Below, piece by piece: positions 51,284 to 59,632 of a stretch of 64,000 nucleotides of DNA (position 1 is its first letter; the number at the start of each line of letters is the position of its first letter). Location: the NCBI RefSeq assembly GCF_900156475.1, contig NZ_FTNR01000014.1, forward strand, positions 1 to 64,000. The letters run 5' to 3'. A program made the position numbers and the translations under genes. The notes beneath the pieces were generated by a model. It searched no databases and was not told the origin of the DNA. It saw nothing but the letters and a program-made list of their open reading frames with translations. The DNA comes from Natronorubrum thiooxidans (GTDB taxonomy: Archaea; Halobacteriota; Halobacteria; Halobacteriales; Natrialbaceae).

Positions 51284-52140
51284 TGTGCAGCCTCCCCAGT
51301 ATCGAGTGCGCCGGGCTCGAGGGTCGTCCCCTCACCGGAGAGCGCACTCGAAATCGGCTCGTCTGCGTTCGCATCAGCAACGATGACCGAGGACGCACCG
51401 CCCTCGAGGGCTTCCTCTGCGGCCATGACTTTCTTCGTCATGAAGCCTTCCGCAGCCGATTTGACGGTCTCGAACGCTTCCGGAGTCGCAGCCGAATCGA
51501 TCTTGGTCGACTCGTCGTCGGGGTCCTCGTAGATGCCGGACACGTCGGTCAACAGGACGAGGTCGGCCTCGAGTGCGCCCGCGATTGCGGCGGCAGCGCG
51601 GTCGGCGTCGGCGTTGACCGCGGTGTAGCCACCGTCTTTCTCCTTGCCGAGTACCGGGACGGAGACGACGGGCGTGTAGCCGCCTGCGAGGACGGTCTCG
51701 AGCAGGTCGGCGTTGACCGACTCGATTTTGCCGGAGTGGTCGCCGCGTTTGATTTTCTTTTTGCCGTCTTCTTTGACGCGGACGGCAGACTTGCGCTTGC
51801 CTTCCAGCAGTTTGCCGTCGGTCCCCGAGAGACCGACTGCGTTGACGCCCTCGTTCTGTAAGCTCTCGACCAGATCGGTGTTGAGCTTGCCGGGCATCAC
51901 CATCTTGAAGACGTCCATGGTACGTTCGTCGGTAAAGCGCCCGACGACGCCGCCAGGCGTCTCGACGTAGGTCGGCTCCTCGCCGAGTTCTTCTAAGGTC
52001 TCGTCGACGGCTGTCGAACCACCGTGGGTGAGCACGACGTCCTCGCCATCCTCGACGAGACTCGCAACGTCTGCGAGTGCGCCTTCCGGATCGACAGCGC
52101 GTGCGCCGCCGATTTTAACGACCACGGTCACTCCGGACAC
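51280..52140 (-). CDS. argB: [LysW]-glutamate/aminoadipate kinase
   Basis: A 286-residue amino-acid kinase. Signatures are TVVVKIGGARAVDPEG, VVLTHGGSTAVDETLEELGE, MPGKLNTDLVES, AVNADADRAAAAIAGALEAD and LLTDVSGIYEDPDD. It phosphorylates the carboxyl group of the carrier-bound amino acid. The argB start is 100 bp after argC, the only real gap in the block, which holds a 22-bp palindrome. Confidence 0.95.
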   Translation of the reverse strand: MSGVTVVVKIGGARAVDPEGALADVASLVEDGEDVVLTHGGSTAVDETLEELGEEPTYVETPGGVVGRFTDERTMDVFKMVMPGKLNTDLVESLQNEGVNAVGLSGTDGKLLEGKRKSAVRVKEDGKKKIKRGDHSGKIESVNADLLETVLAGGYTPVVSVPVLGKEKDGGYTAVNADADRAAAAIAGALEADLVLLTDVSGIYEDPDDESTKIDSAATPEAFETVKSAAEGFMTKKVMAAEEALEGGASSVIVADANADEPISSALSGEGTTLEPGALDTGEAAQ

Positions 52141-52159
52141 CTCCGTTCCCTGTCTGCTC

Positions 52160-52206
52160 GCGGGCGTCGCCCGCTCGCACGGCTTGAGGGACGCATGCGT
52201 CCCTCA
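52160..52206. promoter_or_regulatory. Hairpin pair in the argC-argB gap
   Basis: GCGGGC-GTC-GCCCGC at 52160-52174 and a perfect 22-bp palindrome TGAGGGACGCATGCGTCCCTCA at 52185-52206. They lie in the 100-bp space between argC and argB, the only substantial gap in an otherwise overlapping set. They may stabilise or process the mRNA, partly terminate transcription, or serve as an operator. Confidence 0.55.
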
Positions 52207-52240
52207 TTGCTTTCGATCACGTTCGCTCTCGAAAAGGCTG

Positions 52241-53287
52241 TCATGGTGCTCCCACCGGGTGCAGTCCCGTAAACTCGAGTCCGGCCGTCTCCTCGAAGCC
52301 CAGCGCGATATTGGCGGCGTGGACCGCCTGGCCCGCCGAGCCTTTCATCATGTTGTCGATCGCTGAGAAGACGACGATGCGCTTGTTCGAGGGGTCGAGT
52401 TCGAAGCCGACTTCGGCGAGGTTCGTTCCCGCGACCGACTTCGGCTCTGGGTAGCGGTAGACGCCGGAGCCACCGGCAGCCATGCGGACGAACGGCTCGT
52501 CCTCGTAGGCGCCGCGGTAAGCCTTCCAGAGGTCGCCCTTCGAGACGGGGCCCGACGGGAAGACGTGACTCGTCGCGCTCGCGCCACGGATCATATCGAC
52601 GGCGTGGCACGTGAACGCAACGCTCGTGCCGAGGAACTGCTCGATCTCGGCTTCGTGACGGTGGCCCGTCGGCGCGTAGGGGCGAACGACGCCCGAGCGC
52701 TCGGGATGGCTCGAGGCCTCGCCGCCGCCGGCCCCGCCTTCGGAGGAGCCGACTTTCACGTCGACGACGACCTGCTCGCCGCCCTCTAAGATGCCGTGTT
52801 CGAACAGCGGGTAGAGCCCGAGGATCGTCGCGGTGGCGTTACAGCCGCCGCCAGCGATCAGCTCTGCGCCCGCGAGGTTCTCGCGGTTGATCTCGGGAAG
52901 CGCGTACTCGGCCTTCTCGAGGTATTCGGGCGCGCTGTGGCCGTCGTACCACTCGTCGTACTGCTCCTCGGTGTTGAGCCGGAAGTCAGCCGAGAGGTCG
53001 ACGACGGTGTCGGCAATCTCGAAGAACTCGTCGATCTGTCCCATCGAGACGCCGTGTGGCGTCGCCGCAAAGAGGACGTCGACGTTCTCTAAGTCCTCGG
53101 GTTCAGTAAAGCGTAGGTCCGTCCCCCGCAGTGGCGGGTGGACGGAGCCGACGCTTTTGCCGGCTTTCGATCGGCTTGTGACTTCGGCGAGCTCGACGTT
53201 CGGATGGCCTTCGAGCAGGCGCAGGAGTTCGCCGCCAGTAAAGCCCGAGCCGCCGATGACGGTTGCGGTAACCGTGTCGGCTGCCAT
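52241..53287 (-). CDS. argC: [LysW]-glutamyl-/aminoadipyl-6-phosphate reductase
   Basis: A 348-residue ArgC-type dehydrogenase. The nucleotide fold is VIGGSGFTGGELLRLLEGHP, the catalytic Cys is in GGGCNATATILGLYPL, and substrate motifs include SSEGGAGGGEASSHPERSGV (His in SHPER) and FEETAGLEF at the end. It reduces the acyl phosphate to the semialdehyde with NADPH. The start at 53287 overlaps the argX stop by one base (TGATG). Confidence 0.95.
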   Translation of the reverse strand: MAADTVTATVIGGSGFTGGELLRLLEGHPNVELAEVTSRSKAGKSVGSVHPPLRGTDLRFTEPEDLENVDVLFAATPHGVSMGQIDEFFEIADTVVDLSADFRLNTEEQYDEWYDGHSAPEYLEKAEYALPEINRENLAGAELIAGGGCNATATILGLYPLFEHGILEGGEQVVVDVKVGSSEGGAGGGEASSHPERSGVVRPYAPTGHRHEAEIEQFLGTSVAFTCHAVDMIRGASATSHVFPSGPVSKGDLWKAYRGAYEDEPFVRMAAGGSGVYRYPEPKSVAGTNLAEVGFELDPSNKRIVVFSAIDNMMKGSAGQAVHAANIALGFEETAGLEFTGLHPVGAP

Positions 53288-54174
53288 CAGGCGCTCACCT
53301 CGAGTTCGCTGTCGGCAGCGTCGGCTGCTTTTTCCTCGAGCCAGTCGACGACAGTGCCGGCGATGTCGGTGTCGACGGCCCCGTCAAGGGCTTTGAACTC
53401 GACGGTGTGGTTGACCTCGTGGACAGTATAGCCGTCTTCGGTCTCCATCAGGTCGATACCGAGCAGTCCACCGCCAACGGCGTCGCTGGCCTGTTCGACG
53501 AGTTCGATAGCCTCTTCGTCTGGCTCGAAGACGTCCGTCTCCGCACCTTTGGCGGCGTTGGTGATCCAGTGGTCCGACGAACGGACCATGCCAGCGATGG
53601 GCTCTCCGTCGGTCGCGAGCACACGGATGTCACGGCCGGGTTTCTCGACGAACTCCTGGACGTAGAACACCTTGTGCTCGTAGTGGCCGAGCGTGGCCTT
53701 GTGCTCTAAGATGGCTTCGGCGGCGTCCGGCGAGTCGATCTTGGCCATCAGGCGACCCCACGATCCCACGACGGGTTTGAGCACGCAGGGGTAGCCAAAC
53801 TCCTCGATGGCTTCCATCGCGGTCTCTTTCGTGAACGCGACTTTGGTCGCCGGCGTCGGTACGCCCGCTTTCTCGAGTGCGAGGCTGTTTTTCACTTTGT
53901 CCGCACAGATGTCGGCCGTCTCGTGGCTGTTGACCACGGGGATGCCGTAGGCCTCGAAAAACTGCGTGGCATAGAGGCTACGGCTCGTGGCGAGACAGCG
54001 GTCGACGACGATGTCGAGGTCAGCAAACGCCTCGGGGGCCTCGCTGATGTCGAACGTCTGCTTGCGGACGTCGATCTTCTCGATCTCGTGATCGCGCTCG
54101 CGAAGCTCGTTGAGCAGGAGCTTCTCGTCTTTGCGAATCCGGGAGTAGAGTATTCCTACGTTCACGCGAACCAC
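53287..54174 (-). CDS. argX: Glutamate-LysW ligase (LysX/ArgX)
   Basis: A 295-residue ATP-grasp ligase joining glutamate (or aminoadipate) to the LysW C-terminus. The start is GTG (54174), and the family start VNVGILYSRIRKDEKLLLNE appears from 54165. It has NSHETADICADKVKNSLALE, PCVLKPVVGSWGRLMAKID, FVEKPGRDIRVLATDGEPI and GVDLMETEDGYTVHEVNHT-like DLMETEDGYTVHEVNHTVEF. It is 49 bp downstream of argW and overlaps argC. Substrate preference for glutamate is inferred from the arginine context. Confidence 0.95.
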   Translation of the reverse strand: MVRVNVGILYSRIRKDEKLLLNELRERDHEIEKIDVRKQTFDISEAPEAFADLDIVVDRCLATSRSLYATQFFEAYGIPVVNSHETADICADKVKNSLALEKAGVPTPATKVAFTKETAMEAIEEFGYPCVLKPVVGSWGRLMAKIDSPDAAEAILEHKATLGHYEHKVFYVQEFVEKPGRDIRVLATDGEPIAGMVRSSDHWITNAAKGAETDVFEPDEEAIELVEQASDAVGGGLLGIDLMETEDGYTVHEVNHTVEFKALDGAVDTDIAGTVVDWLEEKAADAADSELEVSA

Positions 54175-54223
54175 CCCTGGTGTGTGAGCTCAGGGCACAA
54201 GGTAGTCGCGACCGTGTGCAAGG

Positions 54224-54388
54224 TCACTCACCCCAGTCCTCTTCGAGCTCGGGGGCTCGCTCGAGGACTGGCGGCTCGGTGTCGACGACTTCAAGCTCTG
54301 CGCCACAGGTCGTACAGTCAACGATCTCTCCCACTTCCAGATCATCGTGCAGGGACACTTCTGCCCCACACTCGACGCATTCGGTCAT
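54224..54388 (-). CDS. argW: LysW amino-group carrier protein
   Basis: A 54-residue acidic protein with the zinc ribbon CVECGAEV and CTTCGAEL and the C-terminal motif EEDWGE, whose terminal Glu is the attachment point for the substrate. It carries the glutamate-derived intermediate from ArgX through ArgE. It was found by translation of a short minus-strand frame and fits exactly before argX. A candidate promoter (TTTAAGGG, about 54413-54420) lies upstream in the 225-bp gap to argH. Confidence 0.96.
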   Translation of the reverse strand: MTECVECGAEVSLHDDLEVGEIVDCTTCGAELEVVDTEPPVLERAPELEEDWGE

Positions 54389-54613
54389 TGTACCTGCAAC
54401 TGGGAGCCAATAACCCTTAAACCCTTCGAACCTGTCAAGGGATATACACGAAGCGCAGTATCGTCTAATGGAGCGAAAATGCTGTTTTCCAGCCGATTAC
54501 AGTTCCAATATCATGGAGTTGGTAGTTTGTCCCCTGGCGGGGACCGCCGGGAAATCGTGGGCCGCACTCGAGCAACCGACAGGCTCGAGACTGAGAGGAA
54601 CGCGACGGCAGGC

Positions 54614-56122
54614 TCAGACATAGCCGTTCACCTCCGAGCGAAGCGCCTCGTGGGCTTCCTCAAGTGCGTCGTCGGTCGCTTCAAGCGTTTCGCCGTCGGC
54701 CTCGAGGGCGTCGCGAGCGGTCTCGAGCTGTGGGCCGACGGCCTCGGGAGCAGGCCCACCCTGCGAATCGCGGCTCGCGACGCTTTCGGCGGGATCGAGC
54801 GCGGCCTCGACGGCCTCGGGGTCGACGTAGGCCTCAAGCGATTCGCCGAGGACGTCCTGGGCTGCAGCCTCGAGTGCGTCGTAGTCCGCGCTGTTTTCAG
54901 CCGCGATCGCAACGAGTTCATGTGCGGTCCGGAACGGCAGCCCGTTCGCCGCGAGCAGGTCGGCGACGCCGGTCGCCGTCGAGAATCCCTCGCCGGCTTC
55001 CGCCGCGAGCGCGTCCGCGTTCCAGTCGGCCGTCGCCACGGCCCCAGCCGCGACCTCACTGGCTTCGGTCACAGCGTCGACGGTCTCCCACGCGTGGGTC
55101 GTCGCGCGCTGGAGGTCACGGTTGTACGCACGCGGGAGCCCTTTGAGCGTCGTCGTCAGCCCCTGCACCCCGCCGGCTGCGTCTCCCGCGACCGCGCGGA
55201 CGAGTTCCAGCGTGTCCGGGTTCTTCTTCTGGGGCATGATCGACGACGTCGACGAGTAGTCGTCCGAGAGGTCGACGAAGCCGCGGTTCGCGAAGATGAT
55301 CACGTCCTCCGCCAGCCCGGACAGCGTCGTCGCGTGTGTCGACAGCGCTTGTGTCGTCTCGAGCAGGAAATCCCGGCTCGAGGAGGCGTCCATCGAGTTC
55401 TCGACGACCGATTCGAACCCGAGCAGTTCCGCGGTGCGTTCGCGGTCGATATCGAACGGCGTGCCGGCGAACGCGGCCCCACCTAACGGCGACTGGTTGA
55501 TCCGCTCGTAGGCCTCGAGCAGGCGTGCCGTATCGCGACGAACCGCGCCCTCGTAAGCCAGCGCCCAGTGTGCCACCGTCGTCGGCTGGGCGGGCTGGAG
55601 GTGCGTGTAGCCGGGCATGATCGTCTCCGTGTGCTCGGCGGCGACCTCGATGAGCGACTCGCGAAGCGCGAGGGTCGTCTCGATGGCCTCGAGGACGTCC
55701 TCACGCAGGCGATAGCGGATGCAGGCCGCGACCTCGTCGTTTCTCGAGCGCGCGGTGTGCATCTTCCCGCCGTCGGGGCCGACTCCCTCGATGACGGCGG
55801 TCTCGATGGCCTCGTGGACGTCCTCGCCGTCGGGCAGGGAGTCGTGGCCGTCGACCTCGATCGCATCGAGTGCCGTGAGGATCTGGCCCGCAACGTCGTC
55901 GCCGATGATGTCCTGCTCGGCGAGCATGATGACGTGTGCGCGGTCGATCTCGATGTCGGCCTCGAAGATCCGTTCGTCGGCTGCAAGCGAGGAGAGGAAG
56001 CTCCGAGCGGGGCCGCCGCTGAATCGGTCCCGTCGGACGACGCCTTCGTCGCCCGCAGTGTCGCTCCCGTCAGTTTCCAGTGTGGACTCGGTCGGCCCGT
56101 CGTGAGCGCTCTCCTCGGTCAT
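54614..56122 (-). CDS. argH: Argininosuccinate lyase
   Basis: A 502-residue fumarase/aspartase-superfamily enzyme splitting argininosuccinate into arginine and fumarate. The N-terminal 40 residues are extra and charged, then RFSGGPARSFLSSLAADERI, HTARSRNDEVA, MPGYTHLQPAQPTTVAHWAL and the flexible signature SSIMPQKKNPDTLE. ATG 56122; an internal Met is not needed. Two bases separate it from argG, so they are co-transcribed. The last enzyme of the pathway. Confidence 0.96.
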   Translation of the reverse strand: MTEESAHDGPTESTLETDGSDTAGDEGVVRRDRFSGGPARSFLSSLAADERIFEADIEIDRAHVIMLAEQDIIGDDVAGQILTALDAIEVDGHDSLPDGEDVHEAIETAVIEGVGPDGGKMHTARSRNDEVAACIRYRLREDVLEAIETTLALRESLIEVAAEHTETIMPGYTHLQPAQPTTVAHWALAYEGAVRRDTARLLEAYERINQSPLGGAAFAGTPFDIDRERTAELLGFESVVENSMDASSSRDFLLETTQALSTHATTLSGLAEDVIIFANRGFVDLSDDYSSTSSIMPQKKNPDTLELVRAVAGDAAGGVQGLTTTLKGLPRAYNRDLQRATTHAWETVDAVTEASEVAAGAVATADWNADALAAEAGEGFSTATGVADLLAANGLPFRTAHELVAIAAENSADYDALEAAAQDVLGESLEAYVDPEAVEAALDPAESVASRDSQGGPAPEAVGPQLETARDALEADGETLEATDDALEEAHEALRSEVNGYV

Positions 56123-56124
56123 TG

Positions 56125-57357
56125 TTATTCGTCCTCGCCGTTTCCGTCGGTCGCGAGTTCGACTTCGTCGTCGTCGGCGTTCGCCGCGATCGCCTCGTTT
56201 GCGAGACGGCGCTGGAAGCCGTGGTATTTCGCGACGCCGGTGGCGTCTTCCTGGGTGATCTTGCCGACCGTTTCGGTGTCGAAGGAGGCGTGTTCAGCCG
56301 AGTAGGCCGCGAATTTGCTGTCACGGGCGACAGCGCGAGCCTGGCCGCCTTCGAAGCGGATCGTGACGGTGCCGGTGACGCGCTGTTGGGTCTCGTCGAT
56401 GAAGCCCTCGAGTGCGCCGACGAGCGGCGCGTCGACCAGGCCCTCGTAGCCCTTCTTGGACCACTTCTGGTCGATCAGCTGCTTGAACTCGCGTTCCTCC
56501 TGTGTGAGGACGAGTCCCTCGAGCGCCTCGTGGGCGTTGAGCAGCGTCGTGGCGGCCGGGTGTTCGTAGTTCTCACGCACCTTCAGACCGAGCATGCGGT
56601 CTTCCATCGAGTCGGTGCGACCGACGCCGTAGGCGCCGGCGACTTCGTTCAGGTGCTCGATGAGCTCGACTGGCTCGTACTCGACGCCGTCGACGGCGAC
56701 GGGACGACCCTGCTCGAACTCGATGTCGATCTCCTGGGTCTCGCCGGTTGGGGCCTGCGTCCAGGCGTAGATGTCCTCCGGTGGGACATAGCTGGGGTCC
56801 TCCAGATCGTCGCCCTCGACGGAGCGACTCCAGAGGTTGGTGTCGATCGACCAGTCGCCGCCGCTGCCACCCTCGACGGGGAGGTCTTTTTCGGCGGCGT
56901 ACTCCTGTTCCCACTCGCGGGTGAGCCCGAGTTCGCGCACGGGGGCGATGACCTCGAGGTCGGAGTTACGCCAGACAGCTTCGAAACGCAGCTGGTCGTT
57001 GCCCTTGCCAGTACAGCCGTGGGCGATGCCGGTACAGCCCTGTTCCTCTGCGACCTCGAGAATCGCCTCGGCGATCACTGGGCGGGCGAGTGCCGTCCCG
57101 AGCGGGTAGCCCTGATAGGTCGCGTTCGCGCGAACGCCCTCAAGGCAGAGGTCAGCGAACTCTTCTTTCGCGTCGACGACGTAGTGCTCGAGGCCGAGTG
57201 CCTCGGCGGTCTCTTCGGCTTCGTCGAACTCGGAAGCCGGCTGGCCGACGTCGACCGTGACGCCGATAACGTCGTCGTATCCGTACTCTTCCTCGAGCAG
57301 CGGAACACAGACAGTCGTGTCAAGCCCACCCGAGAACGCAAGTGCGACGCGTGTCAT
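56125..57357 (-). CDS. argG: Argininosuccinate synthase
   Basis: A 410-residue ATP pyrophosphatase. The ATP motif is VALAFSGGLDTTV, then DVGQPASEFD, ARPVIAEAILEVAEEQG, GCTGKGNDQLRFE and substrate segment EYEPVELIEHLNEVAGAYGV. The enzyme joins citrulline and aspartate. It is the first gene of the argG-argH unit, and an inverted repeat is at 57401-57415 before its promoter. Confidence 0.97.
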   Translation of the reverse strand: MTRVALAFSGGLDTTVCVPLLEEEYGYDDVIGVTVDVGQPASEFDEAEETAEALGLEHYVVDAKEEFADLCLEGVRANATYQGYPLGTALARPVIAEAILEVAEEQGCTGIAHGCTGKGNDQLRFEAVWRNSDLEVIAPVRELGLTREWEQEYAAEKDLPVEGGSGGDWSIDTNLWSRSVEGDDLEDPSYVPPEDIYAWTQAPTGETQEIDIEFEQGRPVAVDGVEYEPVELIEHLNEVAGAYGVGRTDSMEDRMLGLKVRENYEHPAATTLLNAHEALEGLVLTQEEREFKQLIDQKWSKKGYEGLVDAPLVGALEGFIDETQQRVTGTVTIRFEGGQARAVARDSKFAAYSAEHASFDTETVGKITQEDATGVAKYHGFQRRLANEAIAANADDDEVELATDGNGEDE

Positions 57358-57663
57358 ATGGTACTCGAGTGAAACAGCAGGAGGGACTTAAGGACATTGG
57401 TTTACGTCGCGTAAATTAAGAATAGAGCGGCTGCTAACTGGAAATTTGGCGTTTCTGGGATCGTGGAACAATCCGGGAACGTGGGGAGTGATGTAGGTCG
57501 GGCTCAAAGGCCCGCCGTCGCCGTCGCCGCCGCCGCAGAGAAACGGTCCCGTCGGTACCAGGAACACCGAGCGTGGTTCCGACGGTGAGACTCATTAGTG
57601 GGGCTATAACAGTCCTCGGTATTAAATCCTGCTAACTAGCGGACAACACGTCGATCGTGACGG
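57358..57663. promoter_or_regulatory. argG upstream region with candidate operator
   Basis: No gene in about 300 bp. A TATA-like CTTAAG at 57388-57393 serves argG (minus strand). TTTACG-TCG-CGTAAA at 57401-57415 is an inverted repeat just upstream of it. Further on is GC-rich DNA with a possible weak stem GGTCCCGTC/GACGG (57545-57590). The palindrome may bind an arginine-responsive regulator. Confidence 0.5.
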
Positions 57664-58758
57664 CTACGTCTCCGCGTCGTCCTCCTCCGGAAGCGCTAAC
57701 ACGTTCTCCCGGCCGATTCTGAAGACCTCGATCTCGTCGTCGTCCCGCAGGGTGCTGACGACCTGACTCGTCTTGGCCTCGGTCCACCCCAGTTCCGAGA
57801 CGACTGCCTGCTGTTTGATCCGGCCGCCACGCTCCTCGAGCAGCCCCAGGACGCGTTCTTCGTTACTGAGCAGTTCGGGTGACGGCTCGTTCGAGCCGTC
57901 GGTCGCACTCGAACCATCGGCCACCGGCGAGGTCGCGCCGTTCGTACTGACCGCCGCGCCGTCTCGATTTCGTTTGAGCAACCAGCCAGCAGCCCCGACG
58001 GTTGCCAGCAGGGCAAGCGCGGCCAGCACGGTGAGCCACGGCATCGACGGCCCGTCCGCCGTTTCGTCCGGTTGCCCGCCCCCGTTTGTCTCTTCGATCA
58101 TGACGACCAGCGGCGGGTCGGGTGAGAACTCGGAGCCATCGCTGTCCCAGTAGACGTAGTCTGCTCCGGCATCCTCCGGTGACGGGGCGGCCTCCTCGAT
58201 CGTGTAGCCCTCGGGGGCGATCATCTGCAACGAGGTGTTCTGTGATAAGGTGTACCCCGCGAGCGCACCACCGGCCTCGATTCGATTCAGTTCGACGTAC
58301 GCGAACTTCGACCACTCGAAGCTCACCTCGACGCGGCCGATGTCTCGAGGGGCGGAACTCGTTTCCGTCGCGACGGAGACGTTCGAGAGTTCCATGTCCC
58401 TGTCCGTCGCGTCCGCCCCCTCGAGGACGACCTCGTTCCAGCGGGCTTCCTGACTGGCGGCGTACGCCTCCGGGTTCGCCTCGACGTCGTCGCGAAGCGC
58501 TTCCCACTCCCCGTCGGAGTTGTTTTCGAACCGATAGTCGACGACGACCGCGGCCGACCCGTTCTCGGAGACGACGATATCGATATGGATATCGTCCGCC
58601 TCGGCGAGTCGGTCGCTCTCATCGGTGGACTCCTGTAGCAGTGCCCCCTGCATCTCGGCGCCGCCGACGACCCCAACCGAAAGGACCGCCAGCAACCCGA
58701 GGACACACCCGATACCCACGAGCACCCAGAGCAGGGCCGAACGCCCCTTCCCATCCAT
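57664..58758 (-). CDS. Membrane protein with extracellular domain and cytoplasmic winged helix
   Basis: A 364-residue protein. Helix 1 is LLWVLVGIGCVLGLLAVLSV (signal anchor), followed by an outside domain of about 210 residues with VSENGSAAVVVDYRFENNSD and an Ig-like layout. Helix 2 is MPWLTVLAALALLATVGAAG. A Ser/Gly-rich linker ends in a winged helix: NEERVLGLLEERGGRIKQQA, VVSELGWTEAKTSQVVSTLR and FRIGRENVLALPEED. It has the architecture of a membrane-bound transcription regulator common in haloarchaea (DUF7343/7345-like), sensing outside signals. Target unknown. Confidence 0.82.
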   Translation of the reverse strand: MDGKGRSALLWVLVGIGCVLGLLAVLSVGVVGGAEMQGALLQESTDESDRLAEADDIHIDIVVSENGSAAVVVDYRFENNSDGEWEALRDDVEANPEAYAASQEARWNEVVLEGADATDRDMELSNVSVATETSSAPRDIGRVEVSFEWSKFAYVELNRIEAGGALAGYTLSQNTSLQMIAPEGYTIEEAAPSPEDAGADYVYWDSDGSEFSPDPPLVVMIEETNGGGQPDETADGPSMPWLTVLAALALLATVGAAGWLLKRNRDGAAVSTNGATSPVADGSSATDGSNEPSPELLSNEERVLGLLEERGGRIKQQAVVSELGWTEAKTSQVVSTLRDDDEIEVFRIGRENVLALPEEDDAET

Positions 58759-58841
58759 TACACTAATTGCCGTATCCGTCCAAATAGGCTTTGCGACGTC
58801 GTAACGGTGCGTTTTTCAGACAGTCACGCCTACACGAAGGT

Positions 58842-59036
58842 ATGTTCGACATACGCGGCGAACTCGAGGTCGACACCCTCCTGAAAATCGTCCTCGGACT
58901 GGTCGCTGTCTTGCTCGTCTTGCAGATCCTCCAGACACTGGTCAGTGGGATCGCCAGCCTGCTCGGTCCGTTCTTCCTACTCGTCCAGATTGCGATCGCC
59001 GTCCTGATCGTCCTCTGGCTGGTCGACCGAATCTGA
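58842..59036 (+). CDS. Small two-helix membrane protein
   Basis: A 64-residue protein (MFDIRGELEVDTLLKIVLGL start) with helices LLKIVLGLVAVLLVLQILQ and LLGPFFLLVQIAIAVLIVL. ATG 58842 was chosen since upstream in-frame residues are basic and unlike the family. Haloarchaeal family of unknown function; divergent from the preceding regulator. Confidence 0.7.
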   Translation: MFDIRGELEVDTLLKIVLGLVAVLLVLQILQTLVSGIASLLGPFFLLVQIAIAVLIVLWLVDRI

Positions 59037-59084
59037 ACCGCTCGAGCGTCGTCGGATCACCACACTCATACTCGAACCGCTCCT

Positions 59085-59597
59085 ATGACGGGGTACGTGT
59101 ACAGCGTCAACGTCCCGGTTCCCGGTCGCGTCCGCACGCTCGCGAACGAACTCTATCCCGAGCTCGTCGGCTTCGAGCACGTCCGCGAGGACCACTCGTG
59201 TCTGCTCAAACGCCTCGGCGAGGCCGACCACGTCGCCCAGCTCCAACACCGCGCCCACCGCGCGCTCGAGGGTGCACCCGCCGTCGAAGCCCGAATTACG
59301 GAAATCGACTACTTCGAAGCCCCACCGCTTGGGTCGGCTCCCGTCGTCTATCTCGCCGTCGAGAGCCCCGGCCTCGAGTCGATCCACGCCGACCTCACGG
59401 AGGCGTTCGAGACCGTCGAGGGGCTCGAGGGCGCCGACTACGTCCCCCACGTCACGCTGGCCCGCGGCGGAGACGTAGCGACCGCGAAACGGCTGGCCGA
59501 TCGCGAGATCGAGCCGATCCAGTGGACGGTCAGCGGCCTCGAGTTCTGGGATGGAACGTACAAGCTGCCGGTGAGTCGCGTCTCGCTGCCCGCCTGA
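59085..59597 (+). CDS. 2'-5' RNA ligase/cyclic phosphodiesterase-like protein
   Basis: A 170-residue protein of the 2H (LigT) superfamily fold. The second HxT motif is visible as YVPHVTLARG. In the first motif position the sequence is REDHSCLLKRL, where the usual HxT/S is H-S-C, so the catalytic Thr/Ser is replaced. Family-typical sheet elements VYLAVESPGLESIHADLTEA and KLPVSRVSL are present. It could cleave 2',3'-cyclic phosphates or be a divergent member with altered activity. Confidence 0.72.
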   Translation: MTGYVYSVNVPVPGRVRTLANELYPELVGFEHVREDHSCLLKRLGEADHVAQLQHRAHRALEGAPAVEARITEIDYFEAPPLGSAPVVYLAVESPGLESIHADLTEAFETVEGLEGADYVPHVTLARGGDVATAKRLADREIEPIQWTVSGLEFWDGTYKLPVSRVSLPA

Positions 59598-59632
59598 CAG
59601 CGATTGGCTGCTCCGTGTCCAGCGTGACAGCG

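Noticed and set aside
56080-57372. Plus-strand open frame of 430 codons opposite argG
   Set aside because: The composition mirrors the antisense of argG codons. argG has all its motifs in the minus strand, so this is a shadow frame.
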